From: an uncultured Collinsella sp.
Lineage (GTDB): Bacteria; Actinomycetota; Coriobacteriia; Coriobacteriales; Coriobacteriaceae
NCBI GenBank assembly: GCA_902470345.1
Contig: CABRGB010000004.1
Location: 1-64,000 of the forward strand
Reading direction: 5' to 3'
Length of the DNA: 64,000 nucleotides
The translations under genes were made by a program, and so were the position numbers. The notes below the pieces were generated by a model. That model saw only the letters and a list, made by a program, of their open reading frames with translations, searched no databases and was not told the origin of the DNA. Each line of letters begins with the position of its first letter. Within the stretch, counting starts at the first letter, position 1. Positions 47,077 to 55,454 of this stretch are shown piece after piece.

Positions 47077-47868
47077 ATGCCCACACCTTCCACTGCACGC
47101 ATGCACGACTTCGAGGTCGTCTCGAACCGGGAGATCGCCGACGGCATCTTCTCGCTCGTCATCTCGGCCCCCAAGCTTGCAAGTGCGCTCAAGCCCGGTC
47201 AGTTTGTGAACATCGCTGTGCCCGGCGATGCGTCCTCGCTGCTTCGCGTGCCCCTGAGCTTCTATCGCGCCGACGCCCAGGCCGGCACCGTCGAGCTGTG
47301 GTACGCCGTCGTGGGCGACGACACCCGTCGTCTGTCGCAGATGGCCCCCGGTTCCACCTCTAATCTGCTGGGCCCTGGCGGCCGCGGCTGGCTTGTGCCC
47401 GAGGGCACCAGGAAGGCGCTGCTCGTTGCGGGCGGCATCGGTGTTCCGCCCGTGCTGTGCCTTGCCGGCATGCTTGCCGAGCAGGGTGTGGCCGTCGATG
47501 TGTGCCTGGGCTTTGGCACCGCGTCCAAGGCCGTGGGCATCGACGAGTTCCGCTCGTTGTGCGATACGGTTAACGTGTGCACCGACGACGGTTCGCTCGG
47601 CATGCACGGTTTCTGCACCGATCCTGCCGCCGAGCTGCTTGGCGAGGGCGGCTACGACTACGTCGCCAGCTGCGGTCCCGCCGTCATGATGAAGAAGGTC
47701 GCCGCCGCTGCCGCCGAGGCCGGCGCGTACTGCGAGGTGTCGCTCGAGCGCATGATGAGCTGTGGCTTTGGCGCCTGCAACACCTGCAATGTCGAGACGG
47801 TCGACGGTATGAAGGGCGCCTGCATGTGCGGCCCCGTGTTCGATGCTTCCAAGGTGGTGGTCTTCTAG
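47077..47868 (+). CDS. pyrK: Dihydroorotate dehydrogenase electron-transfer subunit
   Basis: 263 aa, ATG start. FAD/[2Fe-2S] subunit that lets PyrDB use NAD. FAD-binding barrel at the N-terminus (LKPGQFVNIAVPG, RVPLSFYRAD), NAD region VAGGIGVPPVL and the cluster motif SCGFGACNTCNV with CMCGP near the C-terminus (Cys pattern C-x4-C-x2-C...C). Followed by pyrD with a one-base overlap (TAGTG). Confidence 0.94.
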   Translation: MPTPSTARMHDFEVVSNREIADGIFSLVISAPKLASALKPGQFVNIAVPGDASSLLRVPLSFYRADAQAGTVELWYAVVGDDTRRLSQMAPGSTSNLLGPGGRGWLVPEGTRKALLVAGGIGVPPVLCLAGMLAEQGVAVDVCLGFGTASKAVGIDEFRSLCDTVNVCTDDGSLGMHGFCTDPAAELLGEGGYDYVASCGPAVMMKKVAAAAAEAGAYCEVSLERMMSCGFGACNTCNVETVDGMKGACMCGPVFDASKVVVF

Positions 47869-48791
47869 TGGGTACCGTGAACATGGCCGTCGATTTCGGC
47901 GGCGTCAAGATGCAGAACCCCATCAACACCGCAGCCGGTACCTTTGGCTACGGTTGGCAGTTCCAAAACTTCTTCGATGTCTCCCAGCTGGGCGCCATCA
48001 CCACCAAGGGTTGCGCTGCCGAGCCCTGGCCCGGCAACCCTGCGCCCCGCATGGCCGAGATTCCCGGCGGTATGATCAACTCCGTGGGCCTTCAGAACCC
48101 CGGCGTGGCCGCCTTTGCTCGCGAGTCTGGTCCGTGGCTCGAGCAGCTCTCCAAGGACGGCTGCCAGGTCATCTGCCAGGTCGCCGGTCACTCCGTTGAC
48201 GAGTTTGTCCGCGCGCTCGAGATGTATGTCGAGCTGTGCCCCTGGGCTGCCGGCTACGAGATCAACGTCAGCTGCCCCAATATCGCCGCCGGCGGTGCCG
48301 CCATGGGCTCCTCGCCCGAGGGCGCCTCTGCCGTTATGGCTGCCTGCCGTAAGGTGACCGATAAGCCGCTGTTCGTGAAGATGGCGCCGGTCAACGTCGC
48401 CGAGATTGCTAAGGCTCTCGAGGCCGCCGGTGCCGACGGCCTTTCGGTCATTAACTCCATCCAAGGCATGGCTATTGACGTGCACACCCGCAAGTCCCGC
48501 GTGGCCAAGCCCAAGGGCGGCCTTTCGGGCCCGCTGTGCCACCACATCGCCGTGCGCATGGTCTGGGAGGTCGCCCAGGCCGTCGATATCCCCATCAACG
48601 GTGTCGGCGGCGTCATGACGGGCGAAGATGCGGCCGAGTTTATCCTGGCCGGCGCCACCTGCGTATCGGTCGGTATGGCCAACTTCGTCGATCCGTGCGC
48701 CTCGATTAAGATTGCGCGCGAGCTCGAGGCCTGGGCCGAGTCCCAGGGCGTGAAGGACATCAACGAGCTGGTAGGTGCTTTCGAATGCTAG
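47868..48791 (+). CDS. pyrD: Dihydroorotate dehydrogenase 1B catalytic subunit
   Basis: 307 aa. GTG 47868 overlaps the pyrK stop; GTG 47877 or ATG 47883 are alternative starts with little effect. FMN enzyme. N-terminus VDFGGVKMQNPINTAAGTFGYG, catalytic Cys loop YEINVSCPNIAAGG, and the phosphate-binding INGVGGVMTGEDAAEFILAG are typical of class 1B, which needs PyrK. The end overlaps pyrF by 7 bases. Confidence 0.95.
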   Translation: MGTVNMAVDFGGVKMQNPINTAAGTFGYGWQFQNFFDVSQLGAITTKGCAAEPWPGNPAPRMAEIPGGMINSVGLQNPGVAAFARESGPWLEQLSKDGCQVICQVAGHSVDEFVRALEMYVELCPWAAGYEINVSCPNIAAGGAAMGSSPEGASAVMAACRKVTDKPLFVKMAPVNVAEIAKALEAAGADGLSVINSIQGMAIDVHTRKSRVAKPKGGLSGPLCHHIAVRMVWEVAQAVDIPINGVGGVMTGEDAAEFILAGATCVSVGMANFVDPCASIKIARELEAWAESQGVKDINELVGAFEC

Positions 48792-49501
48792 AGACCGATG
48801 CCCGCGACCGCGTTATCGTCGCCCTCGACTGCGACCGTGAGCGTGCATTCGAGCTCGCCCATGAGCTTTCGGGCCATGCCGCCTGGCTTAAAGTGGGCAT
48901 GACGCTCTATTACGCCGAGGGTCCCGAGATCGTCAAGACCTTTAAGGACCTGGGCTTTAAGGTCTTTCTCGACCTTAAGTTCCATGACATTCCGCACCAG
49001 GTGCGCGGTGCCGCTCGCTCGGCCTCGCTTGCCGGTGCCGACCTGCTTTCGGTTCACGGCTTGGGTTCGGGTGCTATGCTCGCCGCCTGCCGTGAGGGTG
49101 CCGAGGAGGCGCGCGAGGATCGAGCCAAGCTTGTCGCCATCACCGTGCTTACGAGCATGAACCAGGACGCGCTGAGCGAGATTGGCGTCGAGTCGCCCGT
49201 TGCCGAGGAGGCCGCCCGTCTGGCAAAACTCGCCCAGGCCAACGGTATCGACGGCATCGTGTGCTCGCCGATGGAGGCTCATGACATGCGTGAGCTGCTG
49301 GGCCCCGATGCGCTGATTGTGACCCCGGGCGTGCGTCCGGTTGGTGCTGCGCTGGGCGATCAGTCCCGCGTGGCCACACCTTCCCAGGCTATCGAGCGTG
49401 GCGCGAGCCATATCGTGGTGGGCCGCCCCATTACCGGCGCCGACGATCCGGTTGCCGCGTTTGACGCCATCGTTGCCGAGCTGGTCGAAAACGTCGCCTA
49501 A
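48785..49501 (+). CDS. pyrF: Orotidine 5'-phosphate decarboxylase
   Basis: 238 aa, ATG inside the pyrD end. Produces UMP. Motifs: VIVALDCDRERAFELA at the N-terminus, the catalytic Lys-Asp array FLDLKFHDIPHQVRGA (about 58-73) and VTPGVRPVGAALGDQ, IVVGRPITGADDP. Last gene of the pyr operon; pyrE and the carbamoyl-phosphate synthetase genes are not in this window. Confidence 0.96.
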   Translation: MLETDARDRVIVALDCDRERAFELAHELSGHAAWLKVGMTLYYAEGPEIVKTFKDLGFKVFLDLKFHDIPHQVRGAARSASLAGADLLSVHGLGSGAMLAACREGAEEAREDRAKLVAITVLTSMNQDALSEIGVESPVAEEAARLAKLAQANGIDGIVCSPMEAHDMRELLGPDALIVTPGVRPVGAALGDQSRVATPSQAIERGASHIVVGRPITGADDPVAAFDAIVAELVENVA

Positions 49502-49546
49502 AAGATTCCCTTAAGTCACCACTTTTTGGTTTCAATAGCACAAATT

Positions 49547-49612
49547 AGCCCCTGTGCCTGCGTAAACTTTCCCATCCTTTGTGTGGAATCGCAGGTCAGG
49601 GGCTCATCTTTT
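49547..49612 (+). terminator. Terminator-like structure after pyrF
   Basis: AGCCCCTGTGCCTGCG pairs with CGCAGGTCAGGGGCT (a small internal bulge) across a 27-base loop, followed by CATCTTTT. The loop is long for an intrinsic terminator but the stem is strong. Confidence 0.6.
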
Positions 49613-49667
49613 AGCGCGATATATTGCACTTTTTGCAGGTATCGTCTAACCTATGGAGCCGCGCTTG

Positions 49668-49699
49668 GGCATTTTGTACGTTTTACGTGCTAAAATGCC
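49668..49699. promoter_or_regulatory. Inverted repeat in the mihF promoter region
   Basis: GGCATTTT (49668-49675) and AAAATGCC (49692-49699) flank 16 bases that include TACGTTTTACGT. A TAAAAT box (49691-49696) overlaps the right arm, so a bound protein would cover a possible -10. It lies 42 bases before mihF. Confidence 0.45.
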
Positions 49700-49740
49700 A
49701 AATATTGAATCAGATATAACCCAACTATTTGGAGGTACGA

Positions 49741-50049
49741 ATGGCACTCCCTCAGCTTACCGATGAGCAGCGCAAGCAGGCTCTTGAGAAGGCTGCCGCC
49801 GCGCGTCACGCTCGCGCAGAGCTCCGTGAGCAGATCAAGAAGGGCGAGAAGTCCCTCGAGTCCGTGCTCAACTCCGATGACCCCATCGCTTCCCGCATGA
49901 AGGTTTCCACCCTCATCGAGTCTCTCCCTGGTTATGGTAAGGCCAAGGCCGCCAAGATCATGGAGGAGCTCGGCATCTCCGCTACCCGTCGCGTCCAGGG
50001 CCTTGGCGTCCGTCAGCGCGAGCAGCTCCTCGAGCAGCTGACCAAATAA
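49741..50049 (+). CDS. mihF: Actinobacterial integration host factor mIHF
   Basis: 102 aa, ATG after TTGGAGG. Nucleoid-associated protein of Actinobacteria that binds DNA through an H2TH motif. A basic N-terminal helix (EQRKQALEKAAAARHARAEL) is followed by the H2TH region (SLPGYGKAKAAKIMEELGIS, about 63-82) and RRVQGLGVRQREQLLEQL. Its position just before gmk and rpoZ is the standard actinobacterial order and is the best lineage marker in the window. Confidence 0.95.
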   Translation: MALPQLTDEQRKQALEKAAAARHARAELREQIKKGEKSLESVLNSDDPIASRMKVSTLIESLPGYGKAKAAKIMEELGISATRRVQGLGVRQREQLLEQLTK

Positions 50050-50619
50050 GTGAGCGCTCAGGATTCAAAGCTCTTTGTGATTTCTGGACCGTCAGGCGCG
50101 GGCAAGGGCACGCTCGTCACTCGTGTGCGCGAGCGTCGCTCTAACCTGGGCCTGACGGTTTCGGCTACCACGCGAGCCCCACGCAAAGGCGAGGTCGATG
50201 GCGTCAATTACTTTTTCCTGACGCGCGAGGAGTTCGACCGCCGCGTGGCAAACGGTGAGTTTGTTGAGTGGGCCGAGGTCCACGGTAACTGCTACGGCAC
50301 GTTGGTGAGCGAGGTCCAGTCCAAGCTCGCCTCTGGTTCGTCTCTCATCTTGGAGATCGATGTCCAGGGTGCCCTGCAGGTCAAGGAGCGTTTTCCCGAG
50401 GCCGTGCTGATCTTTATCAAGCCACCCTCGCTCGAGGTGCTCCGCGAGCGTCTGGTCGGTCGCGGTACCGAGACGCCCGAGACGATCGAGCTGCGTATGG
50501 CAAACGCCGCCCATGAGCTTGCCCTTGCCGACCGCTACGACGACGTCGTGGTGAATGACGATCTCGACCGCGCGACCGATGAACTCGTTCGCGTTCTCGA
50601 TATGCATGAAAGGATCTGA
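50050..50619 (+). CDS. gmk: Guanylate kinase
   Basis: 189 aa, GTG abutting the mihF stop. Converts GMP to GDP. P-loop SGPSGAGKGTLV (about 14-25), SATTRAPRKGEVDGVNYFF, and FVEWAEVHGNCYGT are the GMP-binding elements. Length is typical. Translation is probably coupled to mihF. Confidence 0.96.
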   Translation: MSAQDSKLFVISGPSGAGKGTLVTRVRERRSNLGLTVSATTRAPRKGEVDGVNYFFLTREEFDRRVANGEFVEWAEVHGNCYGTLVSEVQSKLASGSSLILEIDVQGALQVKERFPEAVLIFIKPPSLEVLRERLVGRGTETPETIELRMANAAHELALADRYDDVVVNDDLDRATDELVRVLDMHERI

Positions 50620-50624
50620 GGTCC

Positions 50625-50906
50625 GTGTCCGTTGTAAAGCCTTGCATTGACGATCTTCTGGAGAAGACCGATCACAACCGTTTCCTGCTCGCTTCGCTTG
50701 CCTCCAAGCGTGCCTGCGACATCAATAGTATGCTGCGTGGCCAGCATAACCGCGTGCTTGCCGTTCAGGATGTCGACGACATCACCATCGCGCTCTCCGG
50801 CGCCGATACCATCTCGATGGCTATGGACGAGATCGTCGACGGCGATATTTCCTACGACGAGGCCCGTTACGAGAAGGCGCTCGGCCACAAGGTTGCTGAA
50901 GCCTAA
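50625..50906 (+). CDS. rpoZ: RNA polymerase omega subunit
   Basis: 93 aa, GTG start after GGATCTGAGG. Small chaperone-like subunit of RNA polymerase that binds the beta' C-terminus. Conserved pattern KPCIDDLLEKTDHNRFLLAS and KRACDINSM, then DEIVDGDISYDEA. Directly follows gmk and abuts thiI. Confidence 0.92.
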   Translation: MSVVKPCIDDLLEKTDHNRFLLASLASKRACDINSMLRGQHNRVLAVQDVDDITIALSGADTISMAMDEIVDGDISYDEARYEKALGHKVAEA

Positions 50907-52151
50907 ATGGCAGCCCGCGTCTGCCTGGTCCACTATCACGAGGTTGGACTGAAGGGCAAGAACCGCGCACATTTTGAGCATATCCTCATGGATAACATCA
51001 AGGCGGCCTTGGCCGCCTTTTCCGTGAATGCCGTGTCTCGAATTTCCGGTTATATCCTCGTGACCTTTAACGAGCATCAGGCCGACGAGGCGGCGCGCGT
51101 CATTCGCACCGTCCCCGGCGTTGCCCGCGTGTCCCTGGCATATCACACGAACCGCGACCCGCAGGAGTACTGCGCCGCCGCCGTGAAGGCGCTGCGCGAG
51201 TTTGGTCCCTTTGAGTCGTTTAAGGTGCATGCCAAGCGCTCTAACACCGACTACGAGCTCACCTCGATTGATATCAATCGACAGGTGGGCGAGGTACTGT
51301 GTGAGGCCTTCCCCGATAAAAAGGTTCAAATGCACGACCCCGACGCGATGGTGCACGTACTGGTGGTCCAGGGTAGCGTTTACGTGTACGCACGCTCCGA
51401 GCGCGGCGTGGGCGGTCTGCCGGTGGGTTCTGCCGGCAAGGTCGTGACGTTGCTTTCCTCGGGCATCGATTCTCCGGTGGCAACCTGGATGCTCGCGCGT
51501 CGCGGCGCGGTGTGCGTGCCGGTACATTTCTCCGGTCGTCCGCAGACGCCCGATACGAGTGAGTATCTGGTGCAGGACATCATCCGTGCGCTTGAGCCGG
51601 GTGTCCAGATTGGCCGTCTGTACGTGGTGCCGTTTGGCGATTGTCAGCGTGAGATCTCGGTGACCTGCCCCAGCAACCTGCGCGTGATCATGTACCGTCG
51701 CATTATGTATTCGGTTGCCGAGCGCATTGCGCATATCGAGGGCGCCAAGGCTATCGTGACCGGTGAATCGCTCGGTCAGGTTGCTTCCCAGACGCTCGAG
51801 AACATTATGGCCGTCAACGAGGCTGTGAAGATCCCCGTGTTCCGTCCGTTGATCGGTTCGGACAAGCAGGAGATCATCGCACGCGCTGAGGAGATCGGTA
51901 CGTTTGATATCTCGACTGAGGCCGCTCCCGACTGCTGCACGCTGTTTATGCCGCGCCGTCCCGAGACGCACGCTAAACTCGATGCCGTGCATGAGGCGTG
52001 GGAGCTGTTCGATCACGAGGAGATGATTGAGCGTTTGCTCAAACAGACTGAGTACATCGACTTCGAGAGCAACACGTATAAGGCCCCTAAGACCTTAAAA
52101 CGCAAGCATTCCGAGCTCGCTCCACGTGAGATTTACCAAGATCACGAATAA
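50907..52151 (+). CDS. thiI: tRNA 4-thiouridine synthase ThiI
   Basis: 414 aa, ATG abutting the rpoZ stop. Adenylates U8 of tRNA and transfers sulfur; also linked to thiamine thiazole synthesis. NFLD plus THUMP at the N-terminus (about 1-170), PP-loop LLSSGIDSPVATWML (about 186-200), and GESLGQVASQTLENI further on. There is no C-terminal rhodanese domain with its catalytic Cys, so it is the short form, which uses a separate sulfur donor such as a cysteine desulfurase. Confidence 0.95.
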   Translation: MAARVCLVHYHEVGLKGKNRAHFEHILMDNIKAALAAFSVNAVSRISGYILVTFNEHQADEAARVIRTVPGVARVSLAYHTNRDPQEYCAAAVKALREFGPFESFKVHAKRSNTDYELTSIDINRQVGEVLCEAFPDKKVQMHDPDAMVHVLVVQGSVYVYARSERGVGGLPVGSAGKVVTLLSSGIDSPVATWMLARRGAVCVPVHFSGRPQTPDTSEYLVQDIIRALEPGVQIGRLYVVPFGDCQREISVTCPSNLRVIMYRRIMYSVAERIAHIEGAKAIVTGESLGQVASQTLENIMAVNEAVKIPVFRPLIGSDKQEIIARAEEIGTFDISTEAAPDCCTLFMPRRPETHAKLDAVHEAWELFDHEEMIERLLKQTEYIDFESNTYKAPKTLKRKHSELAPREIYQDHE

Positions 52152-52161
52152 TGTTGTGTAT

Positions 52162-52195
52162 AGACCGGCGGTGATTTTGCATCGTCGGTCTTTTT
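52162..52195 (+). terminator. Terminator after thiI
   Basis: A 12-bp stem with G-U pairs, AGACCGGCGGTG and CATCGTCGGTCT, around ATTTTG, followed by TTTTC. It ends the mihF-gmk-rpoZ-thiI transcript. Confidence 0.88.
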
Positions 52196-52269
52196 CTATC
52201 TGGGCATTAGGCGATAAACGGTTCATTTGTCGACGTGTGCCTGAATAAATGGACACTTTTCCGCAAGGT

Positions 52270-52289
52270 TTTGGCCAGCTTTTGGTTTG
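52270..52289 (+). promoter_or_regulatory. 20-bp element shared with the yraN-comM-dprA upstream region (copy B)
   Basis: TTTGGCCAGCTTTTGGTTTG, 76 bases before comEA. It differs from 23193-23212 at one position only. In this interval the thiI terminator lies upstream and no convincing -35/-10 pair is seen, so the element is a good candidate for the start of comEA-comEC transcription. Confidence 0.6.
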
Positions 52290-52365
52290 ACCGCGAAAAC
52301 CGGTGTGGACGTGCGGAGGCTGCGGCGTTCGTTTCCTGACACGATGGTGTTGGGAGGTGTTTGCT

Positions 52366-53076
52366 ATGGCGCAGCGCGAGCAACACGAACGGGTTAAACG
52401 GATGGACCGCTGGGCAGAAAAGCTGCTCGGCCATAAGGCGGTGGTCGTGGCGATTCTGGTTGTCATTGCCGTCGCGAGCGGCTTGGCGATGGCATGTTTT
52501 AATAGCCGCTCCAGCGGCGTGTCGTTTGAGCGTACTGAGGAGGCGAGCGCCTCGGAAGTACGCGGGGCCGGGGATGCGTCACCTGACGATGCCGATGAAT
52601 CGTCTGACAAGAGCTCTTCTGCTGTCGAAGTGTACGTCGATGTTGATGGCGCTGTTGCGAGGCCTGGCGTGTACCGGCTCAAAGACGGAGCGCGGGTATC
52701 CCAAGCGATCGATGCCGCCGGAGGGCTTACGGCCGAGGCGGATGTGACAGGGCTTAATCGTGCGTCCAAGATCACAGATGGTCAAAAGATTCATGTGCCG
52801 ACGGTAGGGGAGCAACAAGCGACTGCGGCGGTCGGCGGGGCTGAAAGCGGTGCTGCCACGACTCCTGGTGCGGGGTCTTCGTCGGAGCTCGTGAACATTA
52901 ATACGGCAAGTGCGGCGGAGCTGCAGACGCTTTCGGGCATCGGGCCTTCTATGGCCCAATCGATTATCGACGAACGGACGCAAAACGGGGCCTTTGCCTC
53001 GGTCGATGACCTTATGCGTGTATCGGGGATCGGTGAGAAGAAGCTCGCCAAAATTAAAGATTGCATCTGCGTATGA
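52366..53076 (+). CDS. comEA: Competence protein ComEA, DNA receptor
   Basis: 236 aa, ATG after GGGAGG. One membrane helix (about 25-46) anchors it with the rest outside. An acidic Ser/Asp linker (50-85) leads to an SLBB-type domain (VYVDVDGAVARPGVYRLKDG, from about 88), then a Gly/Ala linker and the helix-hairpin-helix DNA-binding region (NINTASAAELQTLSGIGPSM and SVDDLMRVSGIGEKKLAKI, 174-232). Overlaps comEC by 4 bases (ATGA). Delivers double-stranded DNA to the uptake channel. Confidence 0.95.
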   Translation: MAQREQHERVKRMDRWAEKLLGHKAVVVAILVVIAVASGLAMACFNSRSSGVSFERTEEASASEVRGAGDASPDDADESSDKSSSAVEVYVDVDGAVARPGVYRLKDGARVSQAIDAAGGLTAEADVTGLNRASKITDGQKIHVPTVGEQQATAAVGGAESGAATTPGAGSSSELVNINTASAAELQTLSGIGPSMAQSIIDERTQNGAFASVDDLMRVSGIGEKKLAKIKDCICV

Positions 53077-55376
53077 GTGCGACCGAGCGCGAGCATGTGA
53101 TGCCACCGCGTCCATTGATGCCGTGGACGATGGCCCTTTGTGCCGGCTTGTGTGCGAGCTGTGGCTTGGTACTTAGCGTGACAGCCGATGTGCTGCTGGG
53201 AGAGCGGGCGTCGCCCGTCGCATTGCTTATGACCATTTCCGTTGCGGCTGCGGCTTGCATCGTATTGGCACGGTCCTGTATGCGTCTTGTGCGGTGGAAG
53301 CGATGGCTGTATGCCGCTGCCCTCGGCCTCGTGGCGGGAGCGGTCGTGTCCGCGGCTTGGGCGATAGGGGCGCTGCGCGCATCGAGGGCACTGGATAATC
53401 GGGCTGCGAGCAGTCTCGAATTTTACGTACAGGGCGATCCGTCCATCAATGACGGTGTGTTCTCTTATACCTGCGATGCGTATGCGGGCGAAAAGCGTTT
53501 GGGTCAGGTACGGCTGTCGTGTGATCGTGAGCTCGGTGCGGGTTCGCATGTACGTGCTATCGGTCGAATTTCGCGGTTTGAGAATGATGCGTATGGGCGC
53601 TCACGCGTGCTTCGGGGCGAGCTTCGAAAGGTTAAAGTCGTCCGTTTGGTATCGGTTGACGAGGGCTCTCTGGGGCCGTTGACTTGGCTTCGGAACGAGC
53701 TCCTTGCCGTTATCGCGCCCGCGACCGATTCGGCGCGCTCGCTCATTGCCGGCGTTGTCTGTGGACGCTCGTCCGAACTGCGCGCCCAGCCGGCGGGCGA
53801 CTGGTTTTCGGTAACGGGCACCGCACATCTCATCGCCGTTTCGGGCAGCCATCTTGCCATCGTCGGGTTTGTAATTGAGAGTGCCCTGCAAAAGACGCGC
53901 CTCTCTCGTGGGCTGCAGCGGGGGTTGCTGGTGCTGGCCCTTGCTGCCTATGCCGTCTTTACGGGCGCCTCGCCCTCGGCCGTGCGCGCGTGCTGCATGG
54001 TGGCGGCGTCGCTTATCGCCAACGGCGCCGGTCGTCGTCGTCATGGCCTCTCGGCTCTGTTTGTCACCATGGCAATCTTTGTGTTGCTGCGTCCGACGGT
54101 ATTGTTCGAAATGGGTTTTCAGCTTTCGTGCGCCAGTGTTTTTGCCATCCTTTGCTTTTGCCCCTACGCCACCTACGCCTTGGGCGAGCTGGGCATGCCA
54201 TCGGGTGTCGCCAGCGTTTTGTCTGTCACGTTGTGCTCACAACTCGCGACACTTCCCGTAACCATTCCCGCATTTGGGACGTTTTCGCTCATTGCCCCGC
54301 TTGCAAATGCCGTGATCGGTCCGGTGATAAGCGTGCTGCTCGCATCGTCGGTTGTGCTGGCACCCTGCTCGCTTGTTCCGCTTTTGCGTCAGGGGGCGCT
54401 CGTGGTGCCCATGATTGTCGCTCGCTGCGCCCTGTTCTTTGAGCAGCTCTTTGCTGCCGTTCCGGGTGCATCCGTAAGCGTGCCGCCCGATACGCCCTTG
54501 GTATACGTGGTGCCGTTTGTGCTGGCGGTCCTCTTGGTCTGGTGGCCACGCCCCCGCGCGCGGCCCATGGCAGTGGGGCTGCTGTGTTTGATGCTTGCAG
54601 CGGGTGTTCCGTATGTCTATTGGGATCGATGCGCGCCGCCTTCGGTAACGGTCCTCGATGTTGGCCAGGCCGATGCGATTCTGGTTCGTCAGGGTGGCGC
54701 CGTGGCACTCGTCGACTGTGGGCTCGATGACCGCGTGGTGTCGGCGTTGGTTCGCAATAACGTCCACCATATCGACGCCGTCTTCGTGACGCATTGGGAC
54801 GAAGACCATTGGGGCGGTCTTCCCGACGTACTCGATCAGTTTTCGGTTGGAACCATTGCGGTCGCTGCCGATGCGCTGGAAGGTGCGCCTGCTGAGGTCC
54901 TGAATCGCCCCGGCGTAACGTATCGGCAAGTGGCCCGCGGAGACATAGTCGATATCGGCGCATTTCGGGCTCGTGTGATGTGGCCGTTTGACACGGTGGA
55001 TGGCGAGGGCAATGAGGACTCGCTTGTCTTGCTGCTCTCCTATGCCCAAGGAGGCCAGAGTCTCCGCTTGCTGCTCACCGGTGATGCCGAGCTCGATCAG
55101 GAACGCGAGTTTGTACAGGAGGTGGGGGATATCGACGTGCTCAAGTTGGGACATCACGGCTCAAAGGTTTCTGTCGACTTAGACCTGCTGGGCACGCTTA
55201 AGCCCGAGCTCTCTATCGCGAGTGCGGGCGAGGGTAACCGCTACGGTCATCCATCCGATGCCTGCACCGATGCCGTTCGCGATGCGGGCGGCGCGTTCGC
55301 ATGCACCATCGAACAGGGAGACATCACTGTCTCGCCGACTGCAACCGGTTTTGCCATACGATGTCAGCGACCGTGA
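53073..55376 (+). CDS. comEC: Competence protein ComEC/Rec2, DNA uptake channel
   Basis: 767 aa; ATG overlaps the comEA stop. About ten membrane segments form the channel. An N-terminal OB-like exterior region (about 105-200), the competence domain with LIAVSGSHLAIVGF (about 254-267), and a C-terminal metallo-beta-lactamase-like domain: LDVGQADAILVRQG, THWDEDHWGGLPDV (metal ligands) and LKLGHHGSKVS. Full length, no frameshift. It imports one DNA strand and may degrade the other. Confidence 0.95.
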   Translation: MSATEREHVMPPRPLMPWTMALCAGLCASCGLVLSVTADVLLGERASPVALLMTISVAAAACIVLARSCMRLVRWKRWLYAAALGLVAGAVVSAAWAIGALRASRALDNRAASSLEFYVQGDPSINDGVFSYTCDAYAGEKRLGQVRLSCDRELGAGSHVRAIGRISRFENDAYGRSRVLRGELRKVKVVRLVSVDEGSLGPLTWLRNELLAVIAPATDSARSLIAGVVCGRSSELRAQPAGDWFSVTGTAHLIAVSGSHLAIVGFVIESALQKTRLSRGLQRGLLVLALAAYAVFTGASPSAVRACCMVAASLIANGAGRRRHGLSALFVTMAIFVLLRPTVLFEMGFQLSCASVFAILCFCPYATYALGELGMPSGVASVLSVTLCSQLATLPVTIPAFGTFSLIAPLANAVIGPVISVLLASSVVLAPCSLVPLLRQGALVVPMIVARCALFFEQLFAAVPGASVSVPPDTPLVYVVPFVLAVLLVWWPRPRARPMAVGLLCLMLAAGVPYVYWDRCAPPSVTVLDVGQADAILVRQGGAVALVDCGLDDRVVSALVRNNVHHIDAVFVTHWDEDHWGGLPDVLDQFSVGTIAVAADALEGAPAEVLNRPGVTYRQVARGDIVDIGAFRARVMWPFDTVDGEGNEDSLVLLLSYAQGGQSLRLLLTGDAELDQEREFVQEVGDIDVLKLGHHGSKVSVDLDLLGTLKPELSIASAGEGNRYGHPSDACTDAVRDAGGAFACTIEQGDITVSPTATGFAIRCQRP

Positions 55377-55454
55377 TGCTGCCGTTGGCGCGGGATCAAC
55401 CCGTGGGCTAGAATGGCACGGTACGAACACGAGAGCCCGCGGGAGGGGAGCGCG

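Noticed and set aside
49519..49533. Third copy of the competence-linked element (CCACTTTTTGGTTTC)
   Set aside because: Only the TTTTGGTTT core matches, and it is more than 200 bases from mihF and before the pyrF terminator.
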